Shown: one piece after another, positions 34,101 through 43,425 of the stretch
Numbering within the stretch: position 1 is the first letter of the stretch
How the letters are laid out: the number at the start of each line of letters is the position of its first letter
Source: Corallium rubrum
Lineage: Eukaryota > Cnidaria > Anthozoa > Scleralcyonacea > Coralliidae
Length of the DNA stretch: 64,000 nt
Direction: 5' to 3'
Assembly: GCA_964035015.1 (NCBI GenBank)
Contig: OZ036013.1
Span: forward strand, 11,562,676 to 11,626,675
The notes under the pieces: model-generated
What the model was told of the DNA's origin: nothing
What the model saw: only the letters and a program-made list of their open reading frames with translations
Database searches by the model: none
Translations under genes and position numbers: made by a program

Positions 34101-34640
34101 TTGGAGATATAGTGGTTTTCATCCACTATCGCCTGATCATGAATGATCGATTGAATTACGTGAATTCGAATACTTGGTGCAATTTCAATGAAACTTTCGA
34201 ATCCAAAAAAAAGTCGCTAATCCAAAAAAAAAGTCGCTAATCCAAAAAAAAAAGTCGCTAATCCAAAAAAAAAGTCGCTAAAGTAAAAAAAAATGTCATG
34301 ATACCTACAAGCCTCCGTAGTATGGAGCGTGACTTTACCTCCGCTATGCCTACAATTAAGTCCCTCTGTCATCCATCTTATTGATTGATTTTGTATTTTA
34401 GGTTCTTATATATTACTTTTATATTTAAATCATTTATTAGTTTGTTTTTTTCCTCCTTTTTCTTTGTTTTGATATATATCATATGAACTATATTATAATA
34501 TATAATTTTAGTTATGTACCTGTAAACCTCCTAGTATAGTGTAATAACACTGATTTAGGAGTATTTCATTAAAGCATTAAGGCAGTGAAACATGGACCTT
34601 GAGAAAAGATGAATCACGCAGATTGGAAGCCTTTGAATGT
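31132..34640 (+). pseudogene. RTE-like LINE reverse-transcriptase tail, split in three
   Basis: The frame reads KNINLSLRKRLVKTLVW up to 31182, is broken by the foldback element 31183-34319, and resumes at 34320 with VWSVTL (V-W repeated in the 6 bp duplication). It is broken again by a 244 bp LINE-3'-end-like insert (34337-34580) and continues GSETWTLRKDESRRLEAFE at 34581-34637. Put in order these match the LRKRLVKTLVWSVxLYGxETWTLRK region of RTE/BovB-type reverse transcriptases. Confidence 0.75.
31183..34319. mobile_element. 3.1 kb foldback element, 6 bp target duplication
   Basis: Arms of more than 1.1 kb are nearly identical inverted copies (31183-32420 against 33125-34319). They begin TACGGAGGCTTGTAGGTATC and contain a terminal array of TTTTTTTTTGGATTAGCGAC units (about eight on the left, four on the right). 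The interior is dominated by short GAGCTCGGAGCCGAGAGC-type words in both orientations. GTATGG flanks both ends (31177-31182 and 34320-34325). Mirror-image open frames (31599-31967 minus, 33468-33971 plus) come from the repeat words and are not genes. No transposase is present. Confidence 0.9.
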
Positions 34641-34857
34641 GTTCAACCGACTGAGGAAACTATACCTCGTTACCCCATATGAATCAGCATGGATACGCAT
34701 TGATACTCAACATTGAGAAGTTCTGTGGAACAACGAAGGGAGGTCTAATTTTACACCCAAGAAAAGGAACCGAAATCGACTTCGAAAATCTAGAGGAATT
34801 ATGGCGTAAAACTAAAACTGTCTGGCAAACCAAAATTATTCTTGTGTGTTTGAGCTG
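34641..34857 (+). pseudogene. Caspase p20 N-terminal fragment
   Basis: The open frame reads TEETIPRYPMNQHGYALILN, IEKFCGTTKGG and HPRKGTEIDFENLEELWRK before losing homology. This is the start of the caspase large subunit (YPM..GyalIIN..F, then R-x-G...D.enLeeLw). The His and Cys of the catalytic dyad lie further on and are absent. The frame ends at a TGA just before the LINE reverse transcriptase at 34858. It is related to the longer fragment at 38718-39098. Confidence 0.8.
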
Positions 34858-35048
34858 AAATGGGGAGTTCCACAGGGATCATGCCTTGGTCCCCCCTACT
34901 GTTTACCATTTATGCAAGCAAATTGTTCGAAATAATTGAGTGCCATTCACCTTCCTATAATGTTCATGTATATGCTGATGACACTCGATTGTATATTTCG
35001 TTTAATCCTAACAACAGCACTGACCAGGAAGCAGCTATTACGGCAATT

Positions 35049-35257
35049 AAAAGCTTCTAGGACAGCGTCGGCCACGGTTGAAATCCAAATATTACCAGGG
35101 TTAAGTCACGTTGGCCTGAAAAACAGAGAAAAATCTTCTCGACGTTTCGACCGAAGGCCCACTAATTTCTCCTGACCAAGGGCCTTCGCTCGAAACGTCG
35201 AGAAGATTTTTCTCTGTTTTTCAGGCCAACGTGACTTAACCCTGGTAATATTTATAT
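35049..35257. mobile_element. 209 bp palindromic insertion, 13 bp target duplication
   Basis: Inverted arms run from AAATATTACCAGGGTTAAGT to CGTTTCGACCGAAGGCCC and back. The plus-strand right arm reads CTGACCAAGGGCCTTCGCTC then GAAACGTCGAG, like a decayed hammerhead core. TATTACGGCAATT flanks both sides (35036-35048 and 35258-35270) and splits the LINE frame. A 13 bp duplication suggests target-primed or Penelope-type insertion rather than a cut-and-paste transposon. Confidence 0.85.
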
Positions 35258-35460
35258 TATTACGGCAATTGTACGGTGTATTGATGAGTTACGATCATGG
35301 ATGACTTGTGACAAGCTGATGTTTAATGATGGGAAGATTGAAATTGCTTTGTTTGGCACATCTCAGCAGTTGCAAAAGGTTACTATTGATAAAATCAAAG
35401 TTGGTTGATGCATATATTCATCCAGTTGATGTAGTCAAGGATCTTGGTGCAGGGATTTTT

Positions 35461-35981
35461 TTAATGTGCAGTGATAACCAATTATGCAGTGATAACCAAT
35501 TATGCAGTGATAAATGAGATTTGTGCAGTGACAAGCGCGATTTTGTGCAGTGATAAATTTTTCTTTAATATTTACGAATCAATGGGTGTTATTCGGGAAA
35601 GGATTGCATCAGAAATTATGTTCAAAGGCACAGTACATACTACATTCCAACATATACTATTTAATATCAATATTTAATTAGCAAATACACAAATAAGACG
35701 ATAAGTTGAAGGACCCTGGTCCACTATCTTCTGATAACGTTAAGCGTACCGTAAACTAACAGCCTTATGCCCTTAATTTCAACTTTCAAGATACATGAGT
35801 ATAGCTACTATAGCAGGCCCTACCGCCCTAATAAACAAAACGCTAGTGTTCTTACTATTTAGCCAGACTATACCCAACGATTCCAACCAGCCAACCCCAA
35901 ATAACATGCTTGAGGCTTCTCTCAGGTCGATGCGTCTGTGCCCGTGTGCTACTGCTGGACCATTATTATTTTGAAAATGCT
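35461..35981 (+). repeat. Dispersed element, copy 2
   Basis: Parallels 29757-30200 from the GTGCAGTGATAA words to the TATTATTTTGAAAATGC end. It has about 60 extra bases around 35847-35905 (TTCTTACTATTTAGCCAGAC). It interrupts the LINE between its VVKDLGAG and SKFKSKLKTS segments. Confidence 0.8.
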
Positions 35982-36429
35982 GGCTACCTGTTAGATCGAG
36001 GATTACCTTCAAAATATTGCTCATCACATTTAATAGATGATCTTTCTAAGTTTAAATCAAAACTTAAGACTTCCCTTTATACTATGGCTTTTAGTTGACT
36101 CTAACTTAAGTCCAATTATTCATTTTACAGTATATACATTTTATATTCTCTATATCATACATTTATATTTTTATAACTTTACTTGAAGTGTTAAAAAGAA
36201 TTAATCACTAAACTAGATTGGAATTGATCCGTTGTTTTTGTTCAAAATGTAACATGAGTCACCATGGAATTGGCCATCTGTTATTACTAGTAAATCGTGA
36301 GGAAAATATCCAGTATCCATATGTATTTATTATTTCTTAATTTTGGGTACAGTATTTTTAATTATCTTTCATTTTATTTATTTATTCAGTGTATTTTAAT
36401 TCCTTTTTTATTTACGACATTTTAATGTT

Positions 36430-36600
36430 TGTGATTGATAGGATTTAATTAATATTGTTGGATAATTTTTATTGTCCACACACACTCGGTGTGTTGCAAC
36501 TTTTGAATAATTCAAAATTATGTTTTTCTTCTACTGTAGGATGGTTATGTTTCAATGTTAAAATGGAAAGGATAAATGGAGCCATGAGCCATGCGGGATA
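36430..36600 (+). repeat. Dispersed repeat, inverted partner of 56440-56600
   Basis: Shares TTTTTATTGTCCACACACAC, AACTTTTGAATAATTCAAA and AAAATGGAAAGGATAAATGG with the reverse complement of 56440-56600. Probably a LINE or MITE remnant; boundaries are not defined. Confidence 0.75.
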
Positions 36601-36722
36601 TTGTCGATTCCAGCTTTTGTGGTAGCCCGCGTTCAATTAATTGTCATTCATGAATGTTGAACGATGTTGAATTCATTTGGCCACTCGTGCTTTCAACATT
36701 ATTCAACATCGTTGAACGACGT

Positions 36723-36724
<2 letters not shown>

Positions 36725-36813
<89 letters not shown>

Positions 36814-36889
36814 TAACAATAATAATAACAATAATAACAATAATAACAATAATAACAATAACAACAATAACAATAACAATAACAATAAC

Positions 36890-36933
<44 letters not shown>

Positions 36934-36953
36934 TAACAATAACAATAACAATA

Positions 36954-36984
<31 letters not shown>

Positions 36985-36985
36985 T
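36725..36985. repeat. AAT/AAC microsatellite, LINE tail expansion
   Basis: About 87 triplets, mostly AAT with clustered AAC variants. On the minus strand it directly follows the TTGATTGAATAAAGACATT end of the LINE, so it is the expanded (ATT)n tail of that insertion. Confidence 0.95.
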
Positions 36986-37150
36986 GTCTTTATTCAATCA
37001 ATAAAAATACATATCGAACGTTACAGTGTATATAAGTTAATATATAAATTACAAGGCTAAATTGCTAAATTATATCTAAAAACTAACCTATTTATAAAAC
37101 TATCTTTAAAACGCTCAGTATTAATTTTTGGCATCAAACAACTTTTACTT

Positions 37151-37535
37151 CTAAGTCTCTGACGAGTTTTTTACTGTTGGTAATAGTCCATAAAGTGGAT
37201 GGGAAGGACTACTTCTTATCTTGTTAAAAAGTGTTCTATCGACTTTTTCTAAAAGTTCATGGATATCTAGTAATTCCGAGATGTATTTTCTCTTATAGCA
37301 TCTTCTCAAAAAACATTGCACATTGGTTAGGTCTGCTCCACTAGCTCCATATACTGGTAGACCATAAGTTATTTTTGGAAGTACAATAGCTTTAAAAAGA
37401 TGATCTATCTCAATCTGTGAGCAGCCCTCTTTTCTAAGACTTCTTATCACGTAAAGACATTTGTTAGCTCATGGAGCTTTCCTTTGATATGAGTACTAAA
37501 TTTGCAATCAGACTGCAGCGTAACTCCAAGCACTG
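37151..37535 (-). pseudogene. CR1/L2-like LINE, C-terminal fragment
   Basis: The minus strand reads VTVLGVTLQSDCKFSTHIKG, then, after a frame slip near 37450, VIRSLRKEGCSQIEIDHLFK, AIVLPKITYGLPVYGASGAD and LEKVDRTLFNKIRSSPSHPL. This is the usual thumb-to-C-terminal stretch (LGVtL...h...K...rsLR..G.s......f.siv.pkitYglpvYga). It is 5' truncated at the MITE junction and followed by an AATAAA signal and triplet tail. Confidence 0.9.
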
Positions 37536-37702
37536 TTACATGCGATGTTGAAAGCGTTTGGCCAGGCCTTAAGTCCTGTTCGTTAGTTCTTATACCTACC
37601 ATTGTATGAGTCTTTAAATCAGGCGCGTCAATCCTGGGGGTGGGGTGGGGAGGGGGGGACACATCCTCCCACTTTTTGGACAGGGGGATGCCTATATAAT
37701 TA

Positions 37703-37705
<3 letters not shown>

Positions 37706-37757
<52 letters not shown>
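37706..37757. repeat. CA dinucleotide microsatellite
   Basis: About 26 CA units, preceded by a G-rich GGGGTGGGGTGGGGAGGGGG stretch at 37638-37657. Confidence 0.97.
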
Positions 37758-37758
<1 letters not shown>

Positions 37759-37867
37759 TTCGCTTCGAAAAATTGAAATTAAAATGGCTAAATAATAATC
37801 TTTGATTCTTTTCCAGTATTTCTAAAGAGAAATACGTTAATATCGTAAAGATTATATAATTATTAAC

Positions 37868-38153
37868 CATAGTCAATCGAGATATGGTCTGGAAACTCAG
37901 CTAAAGTCTTTGGTCTATCTTTTTGTTCGCCTTTATGCATTTTTGTGCACGGTGCACGGTCACTGAACACATTGTATTTTAGTATAATGAACGAATTGTC
38001 CAATAGCAACGTTTCAGTTCAATCACTCAACCGTGCTGTTTAAATATTAATAAACCTAAAACAAAGGATGTGCACGGTTCAACATAAAATCACAGCTCAT
38101 TATAGGCGCTTTGAAGTTTGCTGAGTTTCCAGACCATATCCCGATTGACTATG
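37868..38153. mobile_element. 286 bp MITE, family A, second copy
   Basis: Same ends as 21051-21347 (CATAGTCAATCGAGATATGG), in the opposite internal orientation. Flanked by perfect TATTAAC duplications (37861-37867 and 38154-38160). Confidence 0.92.
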
Positions 38154-38160
38154 TATTAAC

Positions 38161-38717
38161 GCAACACTTAGCCATGTGGTCTTAGCGCAGAAATACCGAA
38201 CTCCGAAGTACACGACATTTTCAGTTCACACGCCCACGTAACGAACTGTCAAAAGTCAAAATTGATGGTGCGATACACTGCTAAAATTGTGATTTAAGAC
38301 CCTTATATTTTGCTCAATAGTGCCCTCAAAATGTGGAAAATGCCGTTTCAGAGACCCAAAATTCAAAAATTTTCCGGGGGACCCCCCTAGAATACTCGGG
38401 CTTCGCTCTCGTCCCCCCCCCCAACTTCCAGCATTGTCGCCCTTGGTACTAGATCTAATATTTGGATAAAATGTCGCTCCGATAAAAGGCATGATATGCC
38501 AGATATTTAACTTACTGGTACTGTATTGTGGACCTTCAAAACATACAGGACCATTTTGTTAAAATTTCTCTTTTTTTGTAAATTATTTGTTAACGGATTT
38601 GGATTTCTTTTTCTGAACCGGAACAAGCCTGTAATCCTCAGCAAGTGACAGCGCTGACGAAGCCCGGAACTTCGAGCACTCCCATAGAATCGTTCCCTTG
38701 CTACCCAATGAAGCAGC
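38161..38717. other. Unassigned DNA with a dispersed repeat fragment
   Basis: Bases 38330-38430 (TGCCGTTTCAGAGACCCAAA, TTTTCCGGGGGACCCCCCTA) belong to the family of 9625-9700 and 43955-44095. A TACCCAATGAAGCAG stretch just before 38718 resembles the YPM lead-in of caspases in another frame. Confidence 0.5.
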
Positions 38718-39098
38718 TTGCTTGGATACGCCGTAATTGTTAATATACAAAACTTTTCCGGAAAAACGCAGGAAGGTCGGGTTTTAAAACCGAGAAATGG
38801 AAAAGTGGATTCAGAAAATCTGGAGGAATTGTGGCGAAAGTTAGGTTTTGTTGTTCAAACTCATAATTCAGACTTGAAAGCACACCAGCTTTTGACAGTT
38901 CTACAAACTATCGCCGAAAAAATTGACAACAATACCAGTTGTTTTGTCTGTTGCGTCCTATCCCATGGACGATTTGGAGAAATTTATTGTGGAGACTCCA
39001 AGACTGTTCAAATTAGTAGAATAACCTCCTTTTTCAAGGAAGACAGCTGCAGGACGTTGGGTGGAAACCCAAGCTTTTTTCAACCTTTAACAACTTAA
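38718..39098 (+). pseudogene. Truncated caspase p20 domain without catalytic cysteine
   Basis: A 126-codon frame: GYAVIVNIQNFSGKTQEGR, DSENLEELWRKLGFVVQTHN, then SCFVCCVLSHGRFGEIYCGD with the catalytic His at residue 83 (SHG). It ends FKEDSCRTLGGNPSFFQ. Family members continue into a QACRG-type box with the nucleophilic Cys; here the frame departs after NPSFFQ and stops (PLTT). The p10 subunit is absent. The start ATG is only the first Met of the track; upstream caspase-like codons are out of frame. No stop interrupts the p20 part, so a catalytically dead fragment could in principle be expressed, but no promoter or exon context supports that. Confidence 0.85.
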
Positions 39099-39221
39099 AA
39101 TGAAAATTGAACTGCCTGTAAATATGACAAAGCCACCATACGATAAAATTCCCATTTATTCTGACTCATTTTACTGAATGAGTGAGCAAAATTAAATTAT
39201 ATTTTATTTTAAGGCTAACAC

Positions 39222-39822
39222 AGGGGTTTCATTAGAAGCCGGCAACCGGCGAACTCCGGCGGTTACTTTCCAAATCATCGCCGGCTACTTTCATAATCAT
39301 TGGGTTAAATTTTAATTGAAAATACCGTATACGTGTTCACTTTGAGCCGTTCCATTTTCTCTTGAAAACGCAAATGAACTTGAATGTGAAGTAAGATGGT
39401 TTCTGTGGAAATTTGTAATTTCTTGCTTGATAATTTTCTGTATTAAATCTGTATTAGGGACCTTAAGATCTAGGACGGCAACCTCAACGACGACGTCATT
39501 TAAACAAAATAATTATATTTGCAAAACAACGAGAATGAATAATTTTTACTCCCTAGAGTAATCCCAACACCGTCCCCGCTCTTTATACAACGCCACTTAG
39601 AGCATTTTCACGTCTTCAGGACGACGTCAACGGCTAAAAGATGAGAACTGTTGCTTAAGATTGACTTCAAATCTTCAATACAGACACTACAATAATTTTA
39701 GTAAACTTCAAAAATTTCCCGGGTGCGCCACCCCAACAAATGCGGTCCTAAATTGCTACCTCCATGTTCAGCCGCCTACTTTCTAAAATGAGCCTGCTAC
39801 TTTCAAAATTAATGAAACCCCT
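39222..39822. mobile_element. 601 bp hAT-type nonautonomous element
   Basis: The ends are AGGGGTTTCATTA and TAATGAAACCCCT, with perfect 8 bp GCTAACAC duplications (39214-39221 and 39823-39830). Inside are GCCGGCTACTTTC words near both ends and, at 39540-39715, a module found again at 10137-10315. No transposase. Confidence 0.9.
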
Positions 39823-40394
39823 GCTAACACCATGGTTTGTAATACCATTTATCTCCACTGAGTACTAGATCATTTGAAAGGTGATCCTTCACAGTTGCTC
39901 CTTTGTTAGGGCATCACCATTACAATAATCTCCTACAGACATTGTGTTGATACAAGGTTAAAAACATTCTCTATCACGATTTTACATGCCAGAAGCGCGA
40001 CCGAATCCCGTCGACATTCCGCAGGAGTTGCTTGTTCGTCTGACCTTGAATCTTTATTTGCCGAGATGCACGATCTTTATTTGAGATGCACGACAGTTAG
40101 TTTGATGCACCAAGGCAAAGCCAGTTCTACTAAGCGAACATACTCGACAGCTCAGCGCAGATTTGAGACCTTTGTTACTGGAGTCGATGCATGAATGAAA
40201 GTGGGTCACCCCTAGCAGCAAGCGAGTGGGCGTTTTTTGCAGCACATCTATCAACAACGTTGAAACCACAATCAATAAAAGTATACTTAGGCTCATTACA
40301 TTCAGAACACCGCATGTTTACATTATCCTCCCAGCGCCCGGGAAAATGCCAGAGGCTACCTTCACAGGGTTGGTAAGCATTTACAGAACTTTAA

Positions 40395-40919
40395 AGGGAT
40401 ATGGCAATAAAAATTATTTTTGTCTAATTTGTAAGAACATCAAGAATAGTTATGAAGTGCGTTTACAAATTTTCGTTAGATTTTTTATTTTTTAAGAAAT
40501 TCGGCATTATTTGCGTACGAATACGCTCGCCATCCGCCATTTTGGATATGCATATCTATCGTCAGATATGCATGACGTCACAAGCAGGGTAAAATTTGTC
40601 TAAACATTTCTTAATTTCCTAGGTATTTTAATGCAAAATCTTAAGTATTTTGATCTGATATATTTCAAATTGAAACTCTAACAATGTAAAATAATTTTAG
40701 CTGACATTTCGCTACTGACTGCAATTTTTACAATGTTTACCCTGCTTGTGACGTCACTTAATTAGATCTAATTGTGAAACAAGATGGCGGACGGCTTGTG
40801 TTTTTGTTCGCAAATATCTGAAAAAGTAAGCCAGCTAATGAAAATCTGTAAACGTACTTTCTAACTTTTCTACATATTCTTACAAATTGGACAAAAATAA
40901 TTTTTATTGCCATATCCCT
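40395..40919. mobile_element. 525 bp MITE with TTAA target, nested palindrome
   Basis: About 48 bp inverted ends start AGGGATATGGCAATAAAAAT. TTAA flanks both (40391-40394 and 40920-40923). Inner arms pair CCGCCATTTTG and GACGTCACAAGCAGGGTAAA with their complements. TTAA targeting suggests a Kolobok- or piggyBac-like source. Confidence 0.9.
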
Positions 40920-41159
40920 TTAAATCTAAACAATTACGATGACGCCTTTTTTTTTTCTTTTTTTTTTCTTTTTTCCTTTTTTTTTTGGGTGGCATGCTGC
41001 GTTGCATTTTCGGTTTCTTCCTCCGTTTAGGAGTGCTTTGTACTTGCTTTGCGTACTTGCTTGGCCTACTTGCTTCGCGTGCGTTGCCTCTTGCTACAGC
41101 CAGGGGGAAGCAGGCCCAGCGATTGCCGATTGACTTGCCTACAGAAAGGGGGGCACTCC

Positions 41160-41525
41160 AAGTGATTGACAGTTACTATAGCCGGGGGTACAGTCCCAGT
41201 AGTTGACATTGCTACAACTTGGGTGCATTCCCAATGATCGACATCTGCTACAGCCTGCGTGCAGTCCCAGTGATTGACATTGCTACGACTTTGGGTGCAG
41301 TCTCAGTGATCGACAGTTGCTACAGTCTGGGTGCAATCCCAGTAATCGACATCAGTGACAGCCTGCCCAGTAATTGACATCTGCTACAGCCTGGGTGCAC
41401 TCCCAGTAATTGACACTTGCTACAGCCAGGGTGCAGTCCCAGTAAGTGAAATCAGCTACAGCCTGGGTACAGTCCCAGTAATGGACATTTGATACAGCCT
41501 GGATGCAGTCCAGTAATGGACATCT
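41160..41525 (+). repeat. ~40 bp minisatellite
   Basis: About nine units share CCCAGTAATTGACATCTGCT and ACAGCCTGGGTGCAGT with many substitutions. It sits between the two halves of the tyrosine recombinase relic and ends at its C-terminal part. Confidence 0.85.
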
Positions 41526-41739
41526 GGCTCAAAACTTGGCTCTTCGTGCAGGTTTTGAAGGAAATTTCTCTGGTCACAGCTTTCGAATCAGTGTTGCATC
41601 TACGGCAGCCACCGTTGGCATTCCAGATCATTTGATAAAAACCCTCGGATGGTGGCTAGGCAATGTATATCAGTTGTACAAAAGAACACCCCAGGAAATT
41701 TTAGATTCGGTTGCTGCACACAGGGCGCATACATAATCT

Positions 41740-43425
41740 AGTCTTAATATGTTGAAAAGAGGAAGAAAAAACCCAAAAACAACAAAAAACAAAAACAAAA
41801 AATCTATCTGTAGTGAATGGGGGGAGGCAGGCAATCCCAACTTACGCACCAGGGGGCGGATTTAGGGTACGTCAAACACGTCACGCGACGTAGACAAAAA
41901 TCCCAGACTAATTTATTCATGAATTAATTAGTTGGAAACATTTGAAATTTGAAAATTTCAAATTTTAAAAATATTCAAATTTTTAAAAATTTTATATGAA
42001 TTTATGAATTTTTGAAATATTCAAAAATTTCATTTTTGTACGTATTTAGCGCTGCTATATCGAGGAAAAAATTAATAATTCTCTGACCCATGTGGAGGCA
42101 CTTAGTCCTGTGGAGGACACTTAGTCTACTTCATATAGCCTGAACGAAACTGTTCATACGGTAGGGATAGAGAGGGATGCCATTTACAAATGTGGATAAT
42201 TAAACTACGGCAAAATGGCCGTCTACGTCAAGATAACTAGCCTGCGCCGCAGACGACTATAACAGTGTTATATAACACTGTTATAGTCGTCTGCGGCGCA
42301 GGCTACAAGATAACGAGCACTGATTGGACAAAGACAATAGAGATACGGCGGAAGTAGTGGGACTACGTCGGAAGTAAAATATTTTGACGTTCTTGGCTTT
42401 TGATTGGCTAGCAAAGGATATTTCGACGTACACCGACTACGGCAAGAGTGCAGTCAATCTTCTGCTTGAGTTCGATTATGGCATTCTAAGAGACACAGAA
42501 TGAAAACGATGAATTGTCGAAGACGATCTGTTGCGATTTGACAAAGAAACTCCAATCGTGTGGATTCCTCGTGGGTCAAGAGTTTTCGGCGCAGATTGGC
42601 AAGCCATTTATACATCGGGTGATCGGGATATCGACGCAGGCATATATTCCTCAGTATGCTAAAGCTGTTTCTTGAAAGAAAGTTAAGAAACGTTGTATTG
42701 CTTTAAGGTGAGTGGGTACTATCTTATCTTTAGTTCCTCAGACTTGTGCAACCATAAAAAGCGTAAATTGTTTAAATTAGATGGGATATGTATAGAGCTC
42801 CCAAGTATATTTATGAATAATTCATCATATAATTATTAAGATAATGAGATGTGTTACAAATATAAGTAATCCATCACTGAATATTATAATTAAATAATCT
42901 TAGCTACTGTAGCCGAAAGTTTGGAACAATTTTAGATCAATAGCAACAGAATGTAAATTTAAAAAAATGTAAACATTAATTTATTAAAAAAAGGCAGAAA
43001 TTAGGTTTATATACTATTTCATCATCATTATTATATACAATATATGTGAAGTAGCAATTTTCTAGGCTATACCAACAATGTTATATTATTAAGTTACTTA
43101 ATGTAAGTAAATACCTTCTTGGGCTGATTATGCAACATCGATAACTTAGATGTTGTGTAGTTCTATTTTCAATAAAAGGGATCTACACCAAACAAGCAAA
43201 TTTTGCCTTCTTGTAGATTACCCATCACTGTAAATTATTATTTTCTTCTTTCATATCTATTTGTACTATCTATATTATCTTGTGATGAAATAAAGTATAT
43301 ATATATATACAGTATGTATATATTTCAGGGGGGAGGGGGGGGGGGGAAGAGAAAAAAAATACTTGGTAGTTACTAGTTAGTATGAGTATGACTTGGGATG
43401 ATGTAGAGAGATGAACTTCTCTATG
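41740..43425. other. Unassigned DNA, AT-rich with short palindromes
   Basis: Bases 41940-42030 are stacked AAATTTGAAAATTTCAAATT-like palindromes. Bases 42239-42304 form a perfect 66 bp palindrome. A TATA run and G-run occur near 43296-43350. No gene is recognised; bases 42400-42620 have mixed composition but no domain. Confidence 0.5.
42239..42304. repeat. Perfect 66 bp palindrome
   Basis: Reads AGCCTGCGCCGCAGACGACT, then ATAACAGTGTTA, and mirrors exactly about 42271/42272 with no spacer. Likely a cruciform-forming site or two abutting TIR ends; the AGCCTGCGCCGCAGACG end resembles GCCTGCGTCACAGACGCTTG at about 5324. Confidence 0.95.

Larger units (their letters stand above)
34858..36100 (+). 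pseudogene. CR1/L2-like LINE reverse transcriptase, broken
   Basis: Starts KWGVPQGSCLGP with one extra base, then LLFTIYASKLFEIIECHSP and VHVYADDTRLYISFNPNN, which contains the YADD catalytic motif. After a 209 bp palindromic insert the frame continues RCIDELRSWMTCDKLMFNDG, then DAYIHPVDVVKDLGAG. A 520 bp repeat (35461-35981) intervenes before a C-terminal piece near 36040-36095 (SKFKSKLKTSLYTMAFS). The motif order QGS-LGP, YADD, then the FKSKLKT tail is that of CR1/L2-type non-LTR retrotransposons. Confidence 0.85.
36650..37568. mobile_element. Family B MITE split by a LINE insertion
   Basis: The left half (about 36650-36724) has TTCAACATTATTCAACATCG and GTTGAACGACGTTGAA. The right end, GATGTTGAAAGCGTTTGGCC, then AGGCC and TTAA, stands at 37544-37572. 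Between them lies a minus-strand LINE 3' end (36725-37543). The unbroken relative is at 24062-24283. Confidence 0.85.
39985..41736 (+). pseudogene. Tyrosine-recombinase element (DIRS/Crypton-like), broken
   Basis: N-terminal part: LMHQGKASSTKRTYSTAQRR (about 40105-40180), then in another phase LAASEWAFFAAHLSTTLKPQ and SIKVYLGSLHSEH, a SAM-like core-binding domain. The C-terminal part 41503-41736 reads FSGHSFRISVASTAATVGIP, then DHLIKTLGWWLGNVYQLYKR, which holds the H-x-x-R and terminal Tyr of tyrosine recombinases. Between them lie a 525 bp MITE, a pyrimidine tract and a minisatellite, so the box with the first catalytic Arg is missing. DIRS-type or Crypton-type cannot be decided. Confidence 0.8.

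Noticed and set aside
31285-34240. Many 60-190 codon frames in the GAGCTCGGAGC region
   Set aside because: They appear on both strands in mirror image because the foldback arms are inverted copies of short GC-rich words; there is no domain or start context.
36644-37060. Poly-Asn, poly-Leu and poly-Ile frames
   Set aside because: Products of the AAT/AAC microsatellite that forms the LINE tail.
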